DNA of 64,000 nucleotides from Leyella stercorea (GCF_019052365.1 NZ_JAHQUY010000005.1:1-64000), one strand, 5' to 3'; shown: positions 26,640 to 35,789, counted from the stretch's first letter. Made by a program: numbers and translations. Notes: generated by a model from the sequence alone, not told the origin.

Positions 26640-28466
26640 TCAAAGTTTGTCGTAATCCGTAGTTTTCTTTAGTATTCTCGGGCGGTTCTCGTTGTACTCG
26701 GGCGACAGCAGGTTGAGCTGTTCGTTGTAGTCGCGGGCGTGGATACCACCGAGATAGAGCAGCATGTGCGCAAGAGCGTCGGTCATGAAGCGTCGGTTGC
26801 GTGCGTTCACCACCTGGCGGAATACCTCAGGACGCTTCTTTATATACTTGCGCGAGCACCATATCCACATCGGAATGTCGAACTCGGCGTGCGCCAGTCG
26901 AGCATCTATCTTCGCCGAGTGCATTCGGCAGAAGAAGTGCATGTCGCCCTCGTAGCACTCCTCGCCATGATCGGGCACGTAGATAACTATAGCGTCCTCG
27001 TTCTCGAACTTTTTCACTATCTCTGTCACCACCGAGTCGTTGTACAGAATAGCGTTGTCGTAGTCGGCAAGCGTCTGACGCTCGCGGGCGTTCAGATTGG
27101 GCTTCATTTCCTTATAGTCGTCGCCGCGGAAGAGCTTGCGCTCCTTCGGCGAACGCTGGCGATACTGCACGTGCTGGCCCAGCAGATGGAATATTATGAG
27201 GTTGTGGTCGGTGTTCTGTCCCTGCAACTCGTCGTAGTCTTTCAGCAGGTCCTCGTCGTAGCGGTGCAGCTGCGTGTTGCGCGTGTCGAACTGCGCCGCG
27301 CTCAGCTTCGGGTTGTTCAGGAAGAAGCCGCCACTGAAGTCGTACACCGCCTCCTTAGCCTTCGGCAGGAACTGGTTGGTGATGAACGTTACGTGGTAGC
27401 CCGCCTTGCGGAACAGTTCGGGGAAGAGCGGATAGTCGCACCATTCGCCCTTGTCGCCCACGCTGTACATCGAGAAGAGCAGCTTGAAGACGAAGCTCGT
27501 GAGGTTCCACGGTGACACTACGTCGGTGTACTTCACCAGTCGGCCCTGACGCTCGAGCTTCTGCTGACGCGGTGTGGTGGGCATCGTGTAGCCGTACTGC
27601 GAAGAGTGGTGGCGGTTGTAGCTCTCGCCTATGATGAGCACGATGTTAGGCGAGCGGAACGAGCAGGAGTCTACCTGCACTTTGCTTGCCGTGCGTACAA
27701 GTCGGTCGATCTGCTTCGCCGTGAGCGTGTTGGCGTATATGCTGAACACGAGTCGGTATATCGGTTGGTAGAGCACGGCGTGGTCTTTCTCGGTGAGGGT
27801 GTGCTCAACTTCGCCGATTGTGGTGCCCGACATCAGTTTGTGCGTGGCAACCTTGTTATGCGCACTCGCGCAAACCGACCATACGAGTAGCGCAAGCACG
27901 GCGGTACCTATCACGGGGCGTGCACGGCGCAGCAGTTCGCAGGTGCGCAGCCATATCGACTTGATTAGTTCGCGCCAGCGGCGTGGAATGAAGTGGGGAA
28001 AGCGCAGTTGCAGTGCGCTGATGATATGCACGAACATGAGCAGCAACACCCATCCCACATTGCTCAGCAATACATCCGGCGACACGCATGAGCGCAGGAA
28101 CTCGCCCGACTCGCGCGAGTCGGTCTCGCCTACAAGCTGCAGCATGGTAGGCGTGAGCGTCGACTGGAACTTCACGAAGCAGTAGACGTCAACCACTGCC
28201 GTGGCGTAGAGTGCGAAATAGAAGAAGCCGCGCACCCATATCATCACCTTGTGTGGCAGCACGGTGAGAATCAGCGTGAGCACGTACACGTCGAGGAACA
28301 GTTCGAGGTAGAGGTTGTCGTAGAGGTGTGCTCCGCGTGCGTCGGGCAGCGTTGCCCACGCCGTTATGCAGCCGAGCATATACATGAACACGGCGAACGC
28401 ACAATTGCGGCGCAGCGGCTCAGCCACAGCAGCGAGCACCTTACCAATAGTTTTCAAATATTTCAT
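26640..28466 (-). CDS. sulfatase-fold phosphoethanolamine transferase
   Basis: A 608-residue inner-membrane enzyme with about five N-terminal membrane segments (to about 200) and a periplasmic alkaline-phosphatase-like domain. It resembles EptA-type phosphoethanolamine transferases: metal ligand E281 in LIIGESYNRHH, the GYTMPTTP segment, likely nucleophile T323 in SPWNLTSFVFKLLFS, VPDHGEECYEG, and a later His in FCRMHS. The CGTATA context of classical EptA nucleophiles is replaced by NLTSF, as in some Bacteroidota relatives. It probably modifies lipid A or a glycan of this locus. It is not a substrate of the maturase at 5743, since its nucleophile is Thr. Confidence 0.78.
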   Translation of the reverse strand: MKYLKTIGKVLAAVAEPLRRNCAFAVFMYMLGCITAWATLPDARGAHLYDNLYLELFLDVYVLTLILTVLPHKVMIWVRGFFYFALYATAVVDVYCFVKFQSTLTPTMLQLVGETDSRESGEFLRSCVSPDVLLSNVGWVLLLMFVHIISALQLRFPHFIPRRWRELIKSIWLRTCELLRRARPVIGTAVLALLVWSVCASAHNKVATHKLMSGTTIGEVEHTLTEKDHAVLYQPIYRLVFSIYANTLTAKQIDRLVRTASKVQVDSCSFRSPNIVLIIGESYNRHHSSQYGYTMPTTPRQQKLERQGRLVKYTDVVSPWNLTSFVFKLLFSMYSVGDKGEWCDYPLFPELFRKAGYHVTFITNQFLPKAKEAVYDFSGGFFLNNPKLSAAQFDTRNTQLHRYDEDLLKDYDELQGQNTDHNLIIFHLLGQHVQYRQRSPKERKLFRGDDYKEMKPNLNARERQTLADYDNAILYNDSVVTEIVKKFENEDAIVIYVPDHGEECYEGDMHFFCRMHSAKIDARLAHAEFDIPMWIWCSRKYIKKRPEVFRQVVNARNRRFMTDALAHMLLYLGGIHARDYNEQLNLLSPEYNENRPRILKKTTDYDKL

Positions 28467-28473
28467 CTATATC

Positions 28474-28525
28474 TTCTGTTGTATAGTTTTCAACCTTTTA
28501 TGTATAGTTTTCAACCTATTAAAGT
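28474..28525. repeat. two-copy 23-bp direct repeat
   Basis: TGTATAGTTTTCAACCT occurs at about 28479-28497 and 28501-28517, just upstream of the transferase start; a third partial match (AATAGTTTTCAA) lies in the start of the CDS. A possible -7 box (TAAATTTG, minus, 28535-28542) is next to it. Confidence 0.6.
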
Positions 28526-28624
28526 AATATAAGGCAAATTTACACATCTTTTCTGATATATTAATTGATTGTCTTTAAAAAATATCGGTGTACGTTAAAA
28601 CTTACCCACACAGATATACGAAAA

Positions 28625-28655
28625 AAGGGCACTCCCTTTCGGGAATGCCCTATAT
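28625..28655. terminator. terminator-like hairpin downstream of the OmpA porin
   Basis: GGGCACTCCC pairs with GGGAATGCCC (one mismatch) around TTTC. It lies about 85 bases past the porin stop and is flanked by an A-run on the left, giving a T-run on the minus transcript. Confidence 0.8.
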
Positions 28656-28736
28656 CTTGCAATTAAGTCATTGCTTTATTTTGCAATCAATTCTCTGCTT
28701 CGTAGCATAGAATCTGTTGCTTCTTAAGCCGTCTGA

Positions 28737-29891
28737 TTAGTCAGCGAGCTTAACAGTAGCGCGGCGGTTGTAAGAAACCGGTGAGAGGTCGTTAACACCA
28801 CCCTTGCCCTCTGTTGTGATCTGGTCGCGGCTAACACCCATCTTAACGAGCTCGTTAGCAACTGTCTCAGCACGACGCTCAGAAAGCTTCTGGTTGTAAG
28901 GAGCAGAACCAGTAGCGCTGTCAGCATAGCCAGTAACTACGAGGTTAGAGTTGTTCTCCTTAGCGTACTCAGCGAGGTTCTTAACATTTACGAGATCCTT
29001 GCGAGAAGCGATGTTGTACTTGTTGAGGTTGAAGAATACAGACATCGGAGCGTTGTAGTAAGCCTTAACGTCGTTAGCATTCTGCTCATCCTTCTTTGCA
29101 GCGAGGAGGCTCTTCAGACGTGCGTTCTCAGCGTTAGCATCGTTGAGCTGTGCGTTGAGTGCGTCGATCTGTGACTGAGAGAGTGCCTTGATAGCGTCTA
29201 CGTCCGGAGTCTTGTTCCATGTAGACTTGCCGAGGTTGAACTGAAGACCGAGCTCTGCGTAGAGCTTGTTGTCGTGTGAATCCCATACGCGGCTGTTTAA
29301 GTTCGGATCGCCGTTTACGTTGCCGTCGAAGTCAGGCTCAGCCCAGTTCCAGCCAAGCTCGAAGTAGAGACCTACGTGCTTGCTCAGGCGGAATGTATTG
29401 AGGATACCTGCAGAGAGGTTCATTGCGTAGCGGTTGTAGTCGCATGTACGGCTGATACCTGCACCTACGAAAGGAACGAAGTTCCAAACGCGTGTCTCGT
29501 TGTAACCATAGATCATGTTGCTAAGGTTGAAGAGAACGTTCTCGTTGAGTGTCCAGTGGTTGTTGTCGTGCTTGTGCTCGTCGATTACTGTGCGGCCCCA
29601 AACGCCAGAGAACTTAGTGCGAAGACCAAGACCCGGTGTGAACCACTTACCTACAGCAACTGAGAAGCCCGGAGTTGCACGGAACTTCTTGAACGGGCTG
29701 CGGTCGAGGCCCTGACCATGCTCCTGGTTTGAATAGAATGCGTTCCAGTCTGCACCAGCCTGAATAAACCAATTACTCCAGAATGAATTTGTAGCAACGC
29801 TGTGCTTGAGTGTAGGATCAGCAGTTGTCTCCTGAGCCATTGCACCCATTGATAAGCCACACATTGCCAAAGCAATTAATAACTTTTTCAT
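28737..29891 (-). CDS. OmpA-family porin with N-terminal barrel
   Basis: A 384-residue major outer-membrane protein. After a 19-residue signal peptide (AMAQ) comes a beta-barrel of about 200 residues, a short coiled-coil linker (ALSQSQIDALNAQLNDANAEN) and a C-terminal OmpA peptidoglycan-binding domain (VVTGYADSATGSAPYNQKLSERRAE, RDQITTEGKGG, NRRATVKL). I start at MKKLLIALAMCG (29891); the upstream ATG adds six non-signal residues. Codon use is that of a highly expressed gene. It has its own -7 box. Confidence 0.9.
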   Translation of the reverse strand: MKKLLIALAMCGLSMGAMAQETTADPTLKHSVATNSFWSNWFIQAGADWNAFYSNQEHGQGLDRSPFKKFRATPGFSVAVGKWFTPGLGLRTKFSGVWGRTVIDEHKHDNNHWTLNENVLFNLSNMIYGYNETRVWNFVPFVGAGISRTCDYNRYAMNLSAGILNTFRLSKHVGLYFELGWNWAEPDFDGNVNGDPNLNSRVWDSHDNKLYAELGLQFNLGKSTWNKTPDVDAIKALSQSQIDALNAQLNDANAENARLKSLLAAKKDEQNANDVKAYYNAPMSVFFNLNKYNIASRKDLVNVKNLAEYAKENNSNLVVTGYADSATGSAPYNQKLSERRAETVANELVKMGVSRDQITTEGKGGVNDLSPVSYNRRATVKLAD

Positions 29892-29960
29892 AGCTTTTAT
29901 ATTTAACAATCAATTAATATTCGTTGTAATTGTAAGTACTTTTTGCCTATATTAGTTGTG

Positions 29961-29968
29961 CAAAGTTA
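29961..29968 (-). promoter_or_regulatory. -7 box of the OmpA porin
   Basis: Minus strand TAACTTTG, 70 bases upstream of the start. T/A-rich tracts lie upstream of it (on the minus strand), but no clear -33 element. Confidence 0.55.
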
Positions 29969-30046
29969 ATAAAAAAACAATTAGTAATACTGTTTTTTTT
30001 GAAAAAAACGTTCTAATACCTTAATTTTTATTGATTTATGTATGCA

Positions 30047-32098
30047 TTATACTCCGAAAAGCTGTTCCAAGTCGGTCTGGCGTAGCATTGTGAGTATCTT
30101 TTTGCCGTCTGGAGTGTAGCTAAAATTGGAGCAAGCGAATAGGCTATTGACGATATTTTCCATCTCTGCGTTGGTGAGCACCTGACCGTATGTGACGGCT
30201 GCGTTGCGTGCCAGTTCGAGAGCGATGGAGTGGTTGATGTCGTCGATGGCGGATGTGGTCTTTTCGCGAGCCGACGCCACGAGGTCCTGCACAAGAGCCA
30301 CGTAGTCGAGTCCGTCGAGTCCGCTCGGCACAGCCGTTATCGTGTAGTCGCCTTCTTCGTTCGGAGTGAGTTCGAAGCCGATGTTCTGCAGCTCGGGCAT
30401 CACTGCCTCCACTACAACCTTGTCAGACGCCGAGAAGTGAATGGTGTCGGGGAAGAGCGGTTTCTGCAAACTTGGACGGCGCTTCTGCATCTGCTCGATG
30501 TAGCCTTCGTAGAGAATGCGAGTGTGGGCACGGTACTGGTCGATAATCATCAGACCCGACTTTACGGATGTCATGATGTAGCGACCCTTGTACTGATAGT
30601 GAGTGGGCGACTTCTCTTCGAGCGGCGACGGCTCGGTTGAGGCTGACAGCATGTCTGTGTCTGCTGATAGTGCGTTGAATCCTGCCGACTGCACGTCTGT
30701 GCCACCCGGTTGTGTATTCGCGTCTGCGTTGAAATCAAGCGAATCGGCATCGAATCCTGCTGATTGCGAGCTGGAGCCGTCCGGCTTTGAAAAACCTTTC
30801 GAGAGAACGATGCCGTTGTCGGCGAATGGTTTGTTTGCGACGTTAGAACGCGACTGTATTACGCCACCCGTATCGTTGCCGAAGAGCGACGGCGCTGACT
30901 GCTGGCGCGAGTGTGCCGAGCTGAGGCCTTCGTAGAGCTGCTCCCAATTGTCGGGTGCTGCGGAAGAGCGCTGCGCAGACGGCTCGTTGAACGGGTTGTA
31001 CGCAGGGTTGTATTGTACTTTCGGTGCGCTGATGTCTGCCTGCGGCATTGCACCGAGTGCCGGAATGTCGGGCTGTCCTTCGGTGTCGAACTCTATCGCC
31101 GTCACATCGTTGAACATACCCACGGCGTCGCGCACGGCTGCTGTGAGAATCTGCCACACCGTCTGCTCGTTCTCGAACTTAATCTCGGTCTTCGTGGGGT
31201 GGATATTCACGTCGATGTCCGTCGGGTTGACTGTGAAGTATATGAAATAAGGTATCTGTTCGCCTTCGGGTACGAGTCGTTCGTAGGCGGTCATGATGGC
31301 TTTGTGGAAGTAGGGGTGCTTCATGTAGCGTCCGTTGACGAAGAAGAACTGGCGTGCGCCCTTCTTTCTTGCCGACTCGGGCTTGCCTACGAATCCGCTT
31401 ATCTTGCACATCGTGGTGTCGATGTCTATCGGCAGCAGGTGCTGGTTTATCTTCTTTCCGATCACGTCGACGATGCGCTGGCGCAATCCGCCTGCCTTCA
31501 GGTTGTAAAGCTCGGTCTGGTTGTTGTAGAGCGTGAAGGCAACGTCGGGGTAGACGAGTGCGATGCGTTCGAATGCGGTGACGATATTGTTGAGTTCGGT
31601 GGTGTTAGACTTGAGGAACTTGCGGCGTACGGGGACGTTGTAGAAGAGGTTGCTGATGGTGAAGTTGCAACCTACGGGGCACTGCACGGGTTCTTGTGAC
31701 ACGAAGCGCGAACCGGCGATGGTGAGTGCCGTGCCGAGGTCGTCGTCTGGTCGTCGCGTGCGCAGTTCCACTTGAGCTACGGCGGCGATAGACGCGAGCG
31801 CCTCGCCGCGGAAGCCCATCGTGTGCAGATTGAAGAGGTCGTCGGCTTGGCGTATCTTCGACGTGGCGTGACGTTCGAACGACAGGCGTGCGTCGGTCTC
31901 CGACATGCCCTTGCCGTTGTCGGTCACTTGTATCGACGTGCGGCCGGAGTCGACGCATACAACGTTGATGAGCGTGGCGCCGGCGTCGATGGAGTTTTCC
32001 ACCAGCTCCTTTATCACGCTTGCGGGGCGCTGTATCACCTCGCCTGCGGCTATCTGGTTTGCCACTGAATCGGGCAGAAGTTGTATAATATCGTTCAT
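30047..32098 (-). CDS. mutL: DNA mismatch repair protein MutL
   Basis: A 683-residue MutL. The N-terminal GHKL ATPase domain has ELVENSIDAGA, DNGKGM and TMGFRGEALASI, followed by the GTAL/DNA-binding region. A low-complexity linker (about 345-480, rich in Ser, Gln, Asp, Asn) leads to the C-terminal dimerisation domain (about 490-683). No DQHAxxER endonuclease motif is evident; the equivalent place reads MIIDQYRAHTRILYEGY, in which DQYRAHTRILYE resembles it with changes. It is the last gene of the ostA-small protein-mutL run. Confidence 0.95.
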   Translation of the reverse strand: MNDIIQLLPDSVANQIAAGEVIQRPASVIKELVENSIDAGATLINVVCVDSGRTSIQVTDNGKGMSETDARLSFERHATSKIRQADDLFNLHTMGFRGEALASIAAVAQVELRTRRPDDDLGTALTIAGSRFVSQEPVQCPVGCNFTISNLFYNVPVRRKFLKSNTTELNNIVTAFERIALVYPDVAFTLYNNQTELYNLKAGGLRQRIVDVIGKKINQHLLPIDIDTTMCKISGFVGKPESARKKGARQFFFVNGRYMKHPYFHKAIMTAYERLVPEGEQIPYFIYFTVNPTDIDVNIHPTKTEIKFENEQTVWQILTAAVRDAVGMFNDVTAIEFDTEGQPDIPALGAMPQADISAPKVQYNPAYNPFNEPSAQRSSAAPDNWEQLYEGLSSAHSRQQSAPSLFGNDTGGVIQSRSNVANKPFADNGIVLSKGFSKPDGSSSQSAGFDADSLDFNADANTQPGGTDVQSAGFNALSADTDMLSASTEPSPLEEKSPTHYQYKGRYIMTSVKSGLMIIDQYRAHTRILYEGYIEQMQKRRPSLQKPLFPDTIHFSASDKVVVEAVMPELQNIGFELTPNEEGDYTITAVPSGLDGLDYVALVQDLVASAREKTTSAIDDINHSIALELARNAAVTYGQVLTNAEMENIVNSLFACSNFSYTPDGKKILTMLRQTDLEQLFGV

Positions 32099-32146
32099 GT
32101 CGTTAGTTGTTCTCTTAGGGTGTGTCTTTTAATATATGTGGCTCGG

Positions 32147-32386
32147 CTACATCGCTATCAGTAGTATGATGGCTAAGAGCAGGAAACCTATCATCACAAG
32201 CAGTCCCAGCAGCCGCACTTGTCCGTTCTGACGGCGACGCGACGGCGGTTCGGCTTCTCTTATCGAACGCTCTGCGAGTTCTTCGGGCGGTACGCCACGG
32301 CGCAGATTGTTGAGAAGGTCGCGTTGCTCGTTGCTGAAGCGGAATGTATGGTGGAAGCCGCGGGGGCGGCGGTTGAAGAAGTACAT
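32147..32386 (-). CDS. small single-pass membrane protein between ostA and mutL
   Basis: A 79-residue protein starting MYFFNRRPRGFHHTF (32386). It has a basic N-terminal half (NLRRG, RRRQNGQ) and one C-terminal membrane helix (about 58-78). I chose this start because everything upstream in frame is translated family C repeat. It lies 48 bases before mutL on the same strand. Position and structure are typical of small conserved Bacteroidota proteins without known function. Confidence 0.65.
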   Translation of the reverse strand: MYFFNRRPRGFHHTFRFSNEQRDLLNNLRRGVPPEELAERSIREAEPPSRRRQNGQVRLLGLLVMIGFLLLAIILLIAM

Positions 32387-32389
32387 TGT

Positions 32390-32519
32390 GAATGTTGAAT
32401 GTTGTGGTGTTGTGAATGTTGAGATGTTGTGGTGTTGAGATGGTGAGGTGTTGTGAGATGTTGTGGTGTTGAGATGTTGAATGGTGAGGTGTTGTGGTGT
32501 TGAGGTGTTGAGATATGTC
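32390..32519. repeat. family C microsatellite block
   Basis: GTTGAGATGTTGTGGTG-type units with TGAATG variants between ostA and the small membrane protein gene. Confidence 0.85.
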
Positions 32520-32540
32520 ATTTCGGCTTTGACGTTTGCC

Positions 32541-32568
32541 GTAGCGGAGGTCTCTGGCCTCCGCAGCA
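32541..32568. repeat. family E single palindromic unit
   Basis: GTAGCGGAGGTCTCTGG...CCTCCGCAGCA with one change from the 6968 copy that breaks perfect pairing in the loop-proximal part. Confidence 0.85.
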
Positions 32569-32639
32569 GCAAACAAGTCTTATTTTGTTGTAAAGCCGAG
32601 CAGCAAACAAGTCTTATTATGCAGCAAAGCCGAGCAGAT
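32563..32639. repeat. 34-bp tandem duplication
   Basis: Two copies of a GCAGCAAACAAGTCTTATT...AAAGCCGA unit follow the family E copy directly. The first bases of this unit match the 3' flank of the family E element at 45449 (CAAGTCT), which suggests they derive from the same longer element. Confidence 0.7.
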
Positions 32640-32644
32640 AATAG

Positions 32645-34300
32645 TTATTCTAACCTCTGCAGCGGCGCCTCTATTCGCAGCATCTCCTTCAGTTCTGTGC
32701 CAGCCGCCTTGCCTCGCCAGTTGAACACATCGTACTTGTCCTTCGGTCTTATTTCCTCGAACCATGCGAACTCCGGCAGCTTGTACTTCTCTGGTGGAAT
32801 CTGCGTGATAGGATACATCGTTCCTACAGCCTTCGACGCCCATATCTTCTGCAACTTGCGTTCAGCCGACATGTACATGCGTAGCGTGTCGGTCTCCATA
32901 TAGTTGAGCTCTGAGAGCACGGAGTCCTTCTGGTTGGCGTTGTAGTAGAGCGACTTCACGTTGCCCGTTGCCTCGGCGCGTCGTATTGCTCCGTCGGTGA
33001 AGAACGCGTCCATGCGTTTCGATGAAATCTGGTTGAAGTGGTTCTTCTCGTCGCACTTCTCCACAGACAGCGCCTGCCCCACAATCTCAGCCTTGCGCAC
33101 CGTCGAGTCGTTCATGTATACATGTATCACCTCGCCCAGCAGCTGTCTGCCGAGGTTCCACACTATCGGGTCGCGGTACATCGTCATGCACGAGTCTTGC
33201 GAGCTGAACACGAGCGAGTCGCACACAGCCTGCACGTCGTCGCGGTAGGCACGCACATGGTTGAAGGCGTGCACTTTGCGGTAAACCGAGTCGGTCTTGA
33301 TGTTGAACGTGTAGAGCTTCAGCGAGTCGGCATGCACGTAGAGTGTGTCCTTCTGCGAGTAGTCGAGCATCAGCGCGCGCTTCGTAGCGTAGCCGTAGCC
33401 CGTCGTCTCGTTGTAGAACAGATGGTCGCAGCGCAGTTCGTTCTTGTTCTCCGTGTCGGTGTATATCACGTTGCCGAATCCTTCGTTCTGCTTCAGCTTG
33501 TCGTTGTGGAAGAGCGAGTCGCCGGTGATTGTTTTCTTGCCATCCACGATGGTAGAGCGTCCGAACAGTTGCGACATATTCGTCTTGCTGTTGGTGTAGG
33601 CGTCGGTAGTGTTGATGACGGTGCTCTTCGACTTGATTGTAGACGGACCCGTAACGTGAGCGATGCGGGTGCGTGTGTCGTAGTGGAGTGAGTCGGTGTT
33701 GATGATGTTCTCGCCGCTGCGCATGTGTACGTCGTAGAAGAACGCCGCCTTGCGTGTCGCGGTGTTGTACTCGCCCCAGTCGCTCACCAGCTCGTCCTTG
33801 CCGTCGATGAGTTTGCCGCCCTCGAAGAAATAGGCGTTGTCGTACAGACGGTCGTAGTCGAGCGAGTCTGTGTAGAGCGTCTGCGTGCGATGCTTAAGCA
33901 CCACGTTGCGGCGTGCGTGCATCATCTGCTCCGCACCTATATAGTCGGCATAATCGCACTTGAGTGAGAGCGTATCGCCCTGCTTGAAGTGCACGTGTCC
34001 GAACGCCTTTACCGAGTTTGCCTCCTGGAAGAAGTAGGCGCTGTCGCACCACAGCTGTGATCCGGCATGCGTGAAGTGTACCTTTCCACGCAGAATCTGT
34101 GCGTCGGGCACCGCGCCGTACATGTCGTAGGCGAGCTCGTCGGAGTGGACGAGATACACGCGTTCGTCGGTCTTCGGTCGCTTCCTCTTGCCCTTCGGCG
34201 CCGCAGAAGCCCATATCAGGCAGAAGCCAAAAAGGCATAGAACTGCTGCGAGAGCGGTTCTATGCCAGTTGTTCGTTATTGGGGATTGTCTTTTCTTCAT
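32645..34300 (-). CDS. OstA-like organic-solvent-tolerance/LPS-transport protein
   Basis: A 551-residue secreted protein with repeats of the OstA/LptA-like beta-jellyroll. After a signal anchor (about 14-34) and a KGKRKRPK stretch come repeated strands such as LRGKVHFTHAGSQLWCDSAYF, AFGHVHFKQGDTLSLKCDYADY and ARRNVVLKHRTQTLYTDSLDYD, each the Y-D/C-D-S pattern of LptA repeats. The family of long OstA-like proteins is typical of Bacteroidota and is thought to take part in LPS transport across the periplasm. It sits downstream of two parvulins that help outer membrane proteins fold. Confidence 0.85.
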   Translation of the reverse strand: MKKRQSPITNNWHRTALAAVLCLFGFCLIWASAAPKGKRKRPKTDERVYLVHSDELAYDMYGAVPDAQILRGKVHFTHAGSQLWCDSAYFFQEANSVKAFGHVHFKQGDTLSLKCDYADYIGAEQMMHARRNVVLKHRTQTLYTDSLDYDRLYDNAYFFEGGKLIDGKDELVSDWGEYNTATRKAAFFYDVHMRSGENIINTDSLHYDTRTRIAHVTGPSTIKSKSTVINTTDAYTNSKTNMSQLFGRSTIVDGKKTITGDSLFHNDKLKQNEGFGNVIYTDTENKNELRCDHLFYNETTGYGYATKRALMLDYSQKDTLYVHADSLKLYTFNIKTDSVYRKVHAFNHVRAYRDDVQAVCDSLVFSSQDSCMTMYRDPIVWNLGRQLLGEVIHVYMNDSTVRKAEIVGQALSVEKCDEKNHFNQISSKRMDAFFTDGAIRRAEATGNVKSLYYNANQKDSVLSELNYMETDTLRMYMSAERKLQKIWASKAVGTMYPITQIPPEKYKLPEFAWFEEIRPKDKYDVFNWRGKAAGTELKEMLRIEAPLQRLE

Positions 34301-34307
34301 TATTATT

Positions 34308-34352
34308 CTAAGCCTTTCTAAGCCTTTTAGGCGTTCTTAAGCCTTCCTGAGA
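34308..34352. repeat. family D repeat between ppi and ostA
   Basis: CTAAGCCTTTCTAAGCC followed by divergent GTTCTTAAGCCTTCC units fills the 55-bp gap. Confidence 0.75.
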
Positions 34353-34355
34353 GCC

Positions 34356-35789
34356 TTATTTAACCCAGCCTTCGTACTCGTACTTATAGTTCTTGTAGCG
34401 GTCCTGCATACGCACATAGGTGGTCTTTATCTTCTTCACCACCCAATTGTGCAGGAACTCGGCGCGCTGCTTCTGAAGCACTACGTTCTTCAGCACCTGG
34501 AAGTCTTCGTTGATAGTAGCGCGGTGAGCCGGTATGCGGTTCTTCAGCTTCACGATAGCCACAACGTTCTTGCCCTTCTCGTTCACCATTGTGAACGCGT
34601 CAGACACGTCGCCGACCTCCATGTTCTCCACTTTGCGAGCCACTTCCGTCGGCAGGTCCTTCATCTGGAACTTCGATGTGCGGCCATCCTCACTGTTGAA
34701 CGACATGAGACCGTGGTTGTTGCGTGTGTCTTTGTCGTCAGACATGTATGTAGCAGCCTCCTCGAACGCGAGCTTGTTGGCGCGTATGTCGGTAGCGAGC
34801 GAGTCGAGCTTCACGCGCATCGAGTCGGTAGCCTCTGGCGATACACGTGGGATGCGCAGGATGTGGCGCACCTTGATCTTGTCGCCGCGCTTGTCGATAA
34901 GCTGTATGATGTGGAAACCATACTCCGACTCAACAATCTTCGACACGCGCTTCGGGTCGGTGAGGTTGAACGCAACCGCAGCGAAGGCTGGGTCAAGCAT
35001 ACCGCGACCAACGTAGTCCATCTCGCCGCCCTGACGTGCAGAGCCTGGGTCTTCGGAGTAGAGGCGTGCGAGCGTTCCGAAAGAAGTCTCGCCGCTTGTG
35101 ATGCGGTCGGTATATTCGCGCAGCTCGTTCTTCACGTGGTTGATTTCCTCCTGCGAAATCTTCGGCTGCTTTGTGATTATCTCCACCTCTACCTGAGTTG
35201 GAACGAGCGGAATGCTGTCCTCTGGCAAGTTGTTGAAGTATTTGCGTACGTCAGCCGGCGTAACGGCGATGTCGCTCACGAGTTTCTCGCGCATCTGCTG
35301 TATGAGCTGGTTGTTGCGGAAGTCGTCGTGCAGCTGCTGGCGCATCTGCGTAACAGTCATCTTCTTGTATTCCTCCAGCTTCTCCTTAGAACCAGCCTGC
35401 TGTATCCAGCGGTTTATCTGCATCTCTATGTTCTGCGAAATCTCAGCCTCAGTAACGTTGATTGAGTCGATTTCAGCCTGATGGAGGAACAGCTTCTGCA
35501 CAGCAATCTGCTCAGGAATGATATAGTCGGGGTCGCCGTTCCATGTCATACCCTCCATCTCGCCCTGGAGTTTCATCATTTCCACGTCCGATTTGAGGAT
35601 GGGCTGGTCGCCTACCACCCATATCACTTCGTCTACGATGCTGTGCTCTGGCACGCGCTCCTCGGTCTTGAGCGTGTCCTGCTTAAGCTCTGTGTCCGAA
35701 CCGGCATAGCTGCCTGCGTTCGCACCGATGCCCACAAGCAGAGCCGCAGCGGCGAAAGTCGCCATTATAATGTTGCGTTGTTTTCTCAT
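34356..35789 (-). CDS. SurA-like periplasmic peptidyl-prolyl isomerase
   Basis: A 477-residue periplasmic chaperone. A signal peptide is followed by a SurA-type N-terminal helical domain (about 50-180) and two parvulin domains. The first is at about 195-300 (LARLYSEDPGSARQGGEMDYVGRGMLDPAFA, EYGFHIIQLI) and the second at about 305-410, more diverged. It probably assists outer membrane protein folding. It is 60 bases downstream of a second parvulin gene. Confidence 0.88.
   Translation of the reverse strand: MRKQRNIIMATFAAAALLVGIGANAGSYAGSDTELKQDTLKTEERVPEHSIVDEVIWVVGDQPILKSDVEMMKLQGEMEGMTWNGDPDYIIPEQIAVQKLFLHQAEIDSINVTEAEISQNIEMQINRWIQQAGSKEKLEEYKKMTVTQMRQQLHDDFRNNQLIQQMREKLVSDIAVTPADVRKYFNNLPEDSIPLVPTQVEVEIITKQPKISQEEINHVKNELREYTDRITSGETSFGTLARLYSEDPGSARQGGEMDYVGRGMLDPAFAAVAFNLTDPKRVSKIVESEYGFHIIQLIDKRGDKIKVRHILRIPRVSPEATDSMRVKLDSLATDIRANKLAFEEAATYMSDDKDTRNNHGLMSFNSEDGRTSKFQMKDLPTEVARKVENMEVGDVSDAFTMVNEKGKNVVAIVKLKNRIPAHRATINEDFQVLKNVVLQKQRAEFLHNWVVKKIKTTYVRMQDRYKNYKYEYEGWVK

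Noticed and set aside
32387..32572. N-terminal extension of the 79-residue protein before mutL
   Set aside because: Translated family E and C repeats; the plausible start is MYFFNRRPRG at 32386.
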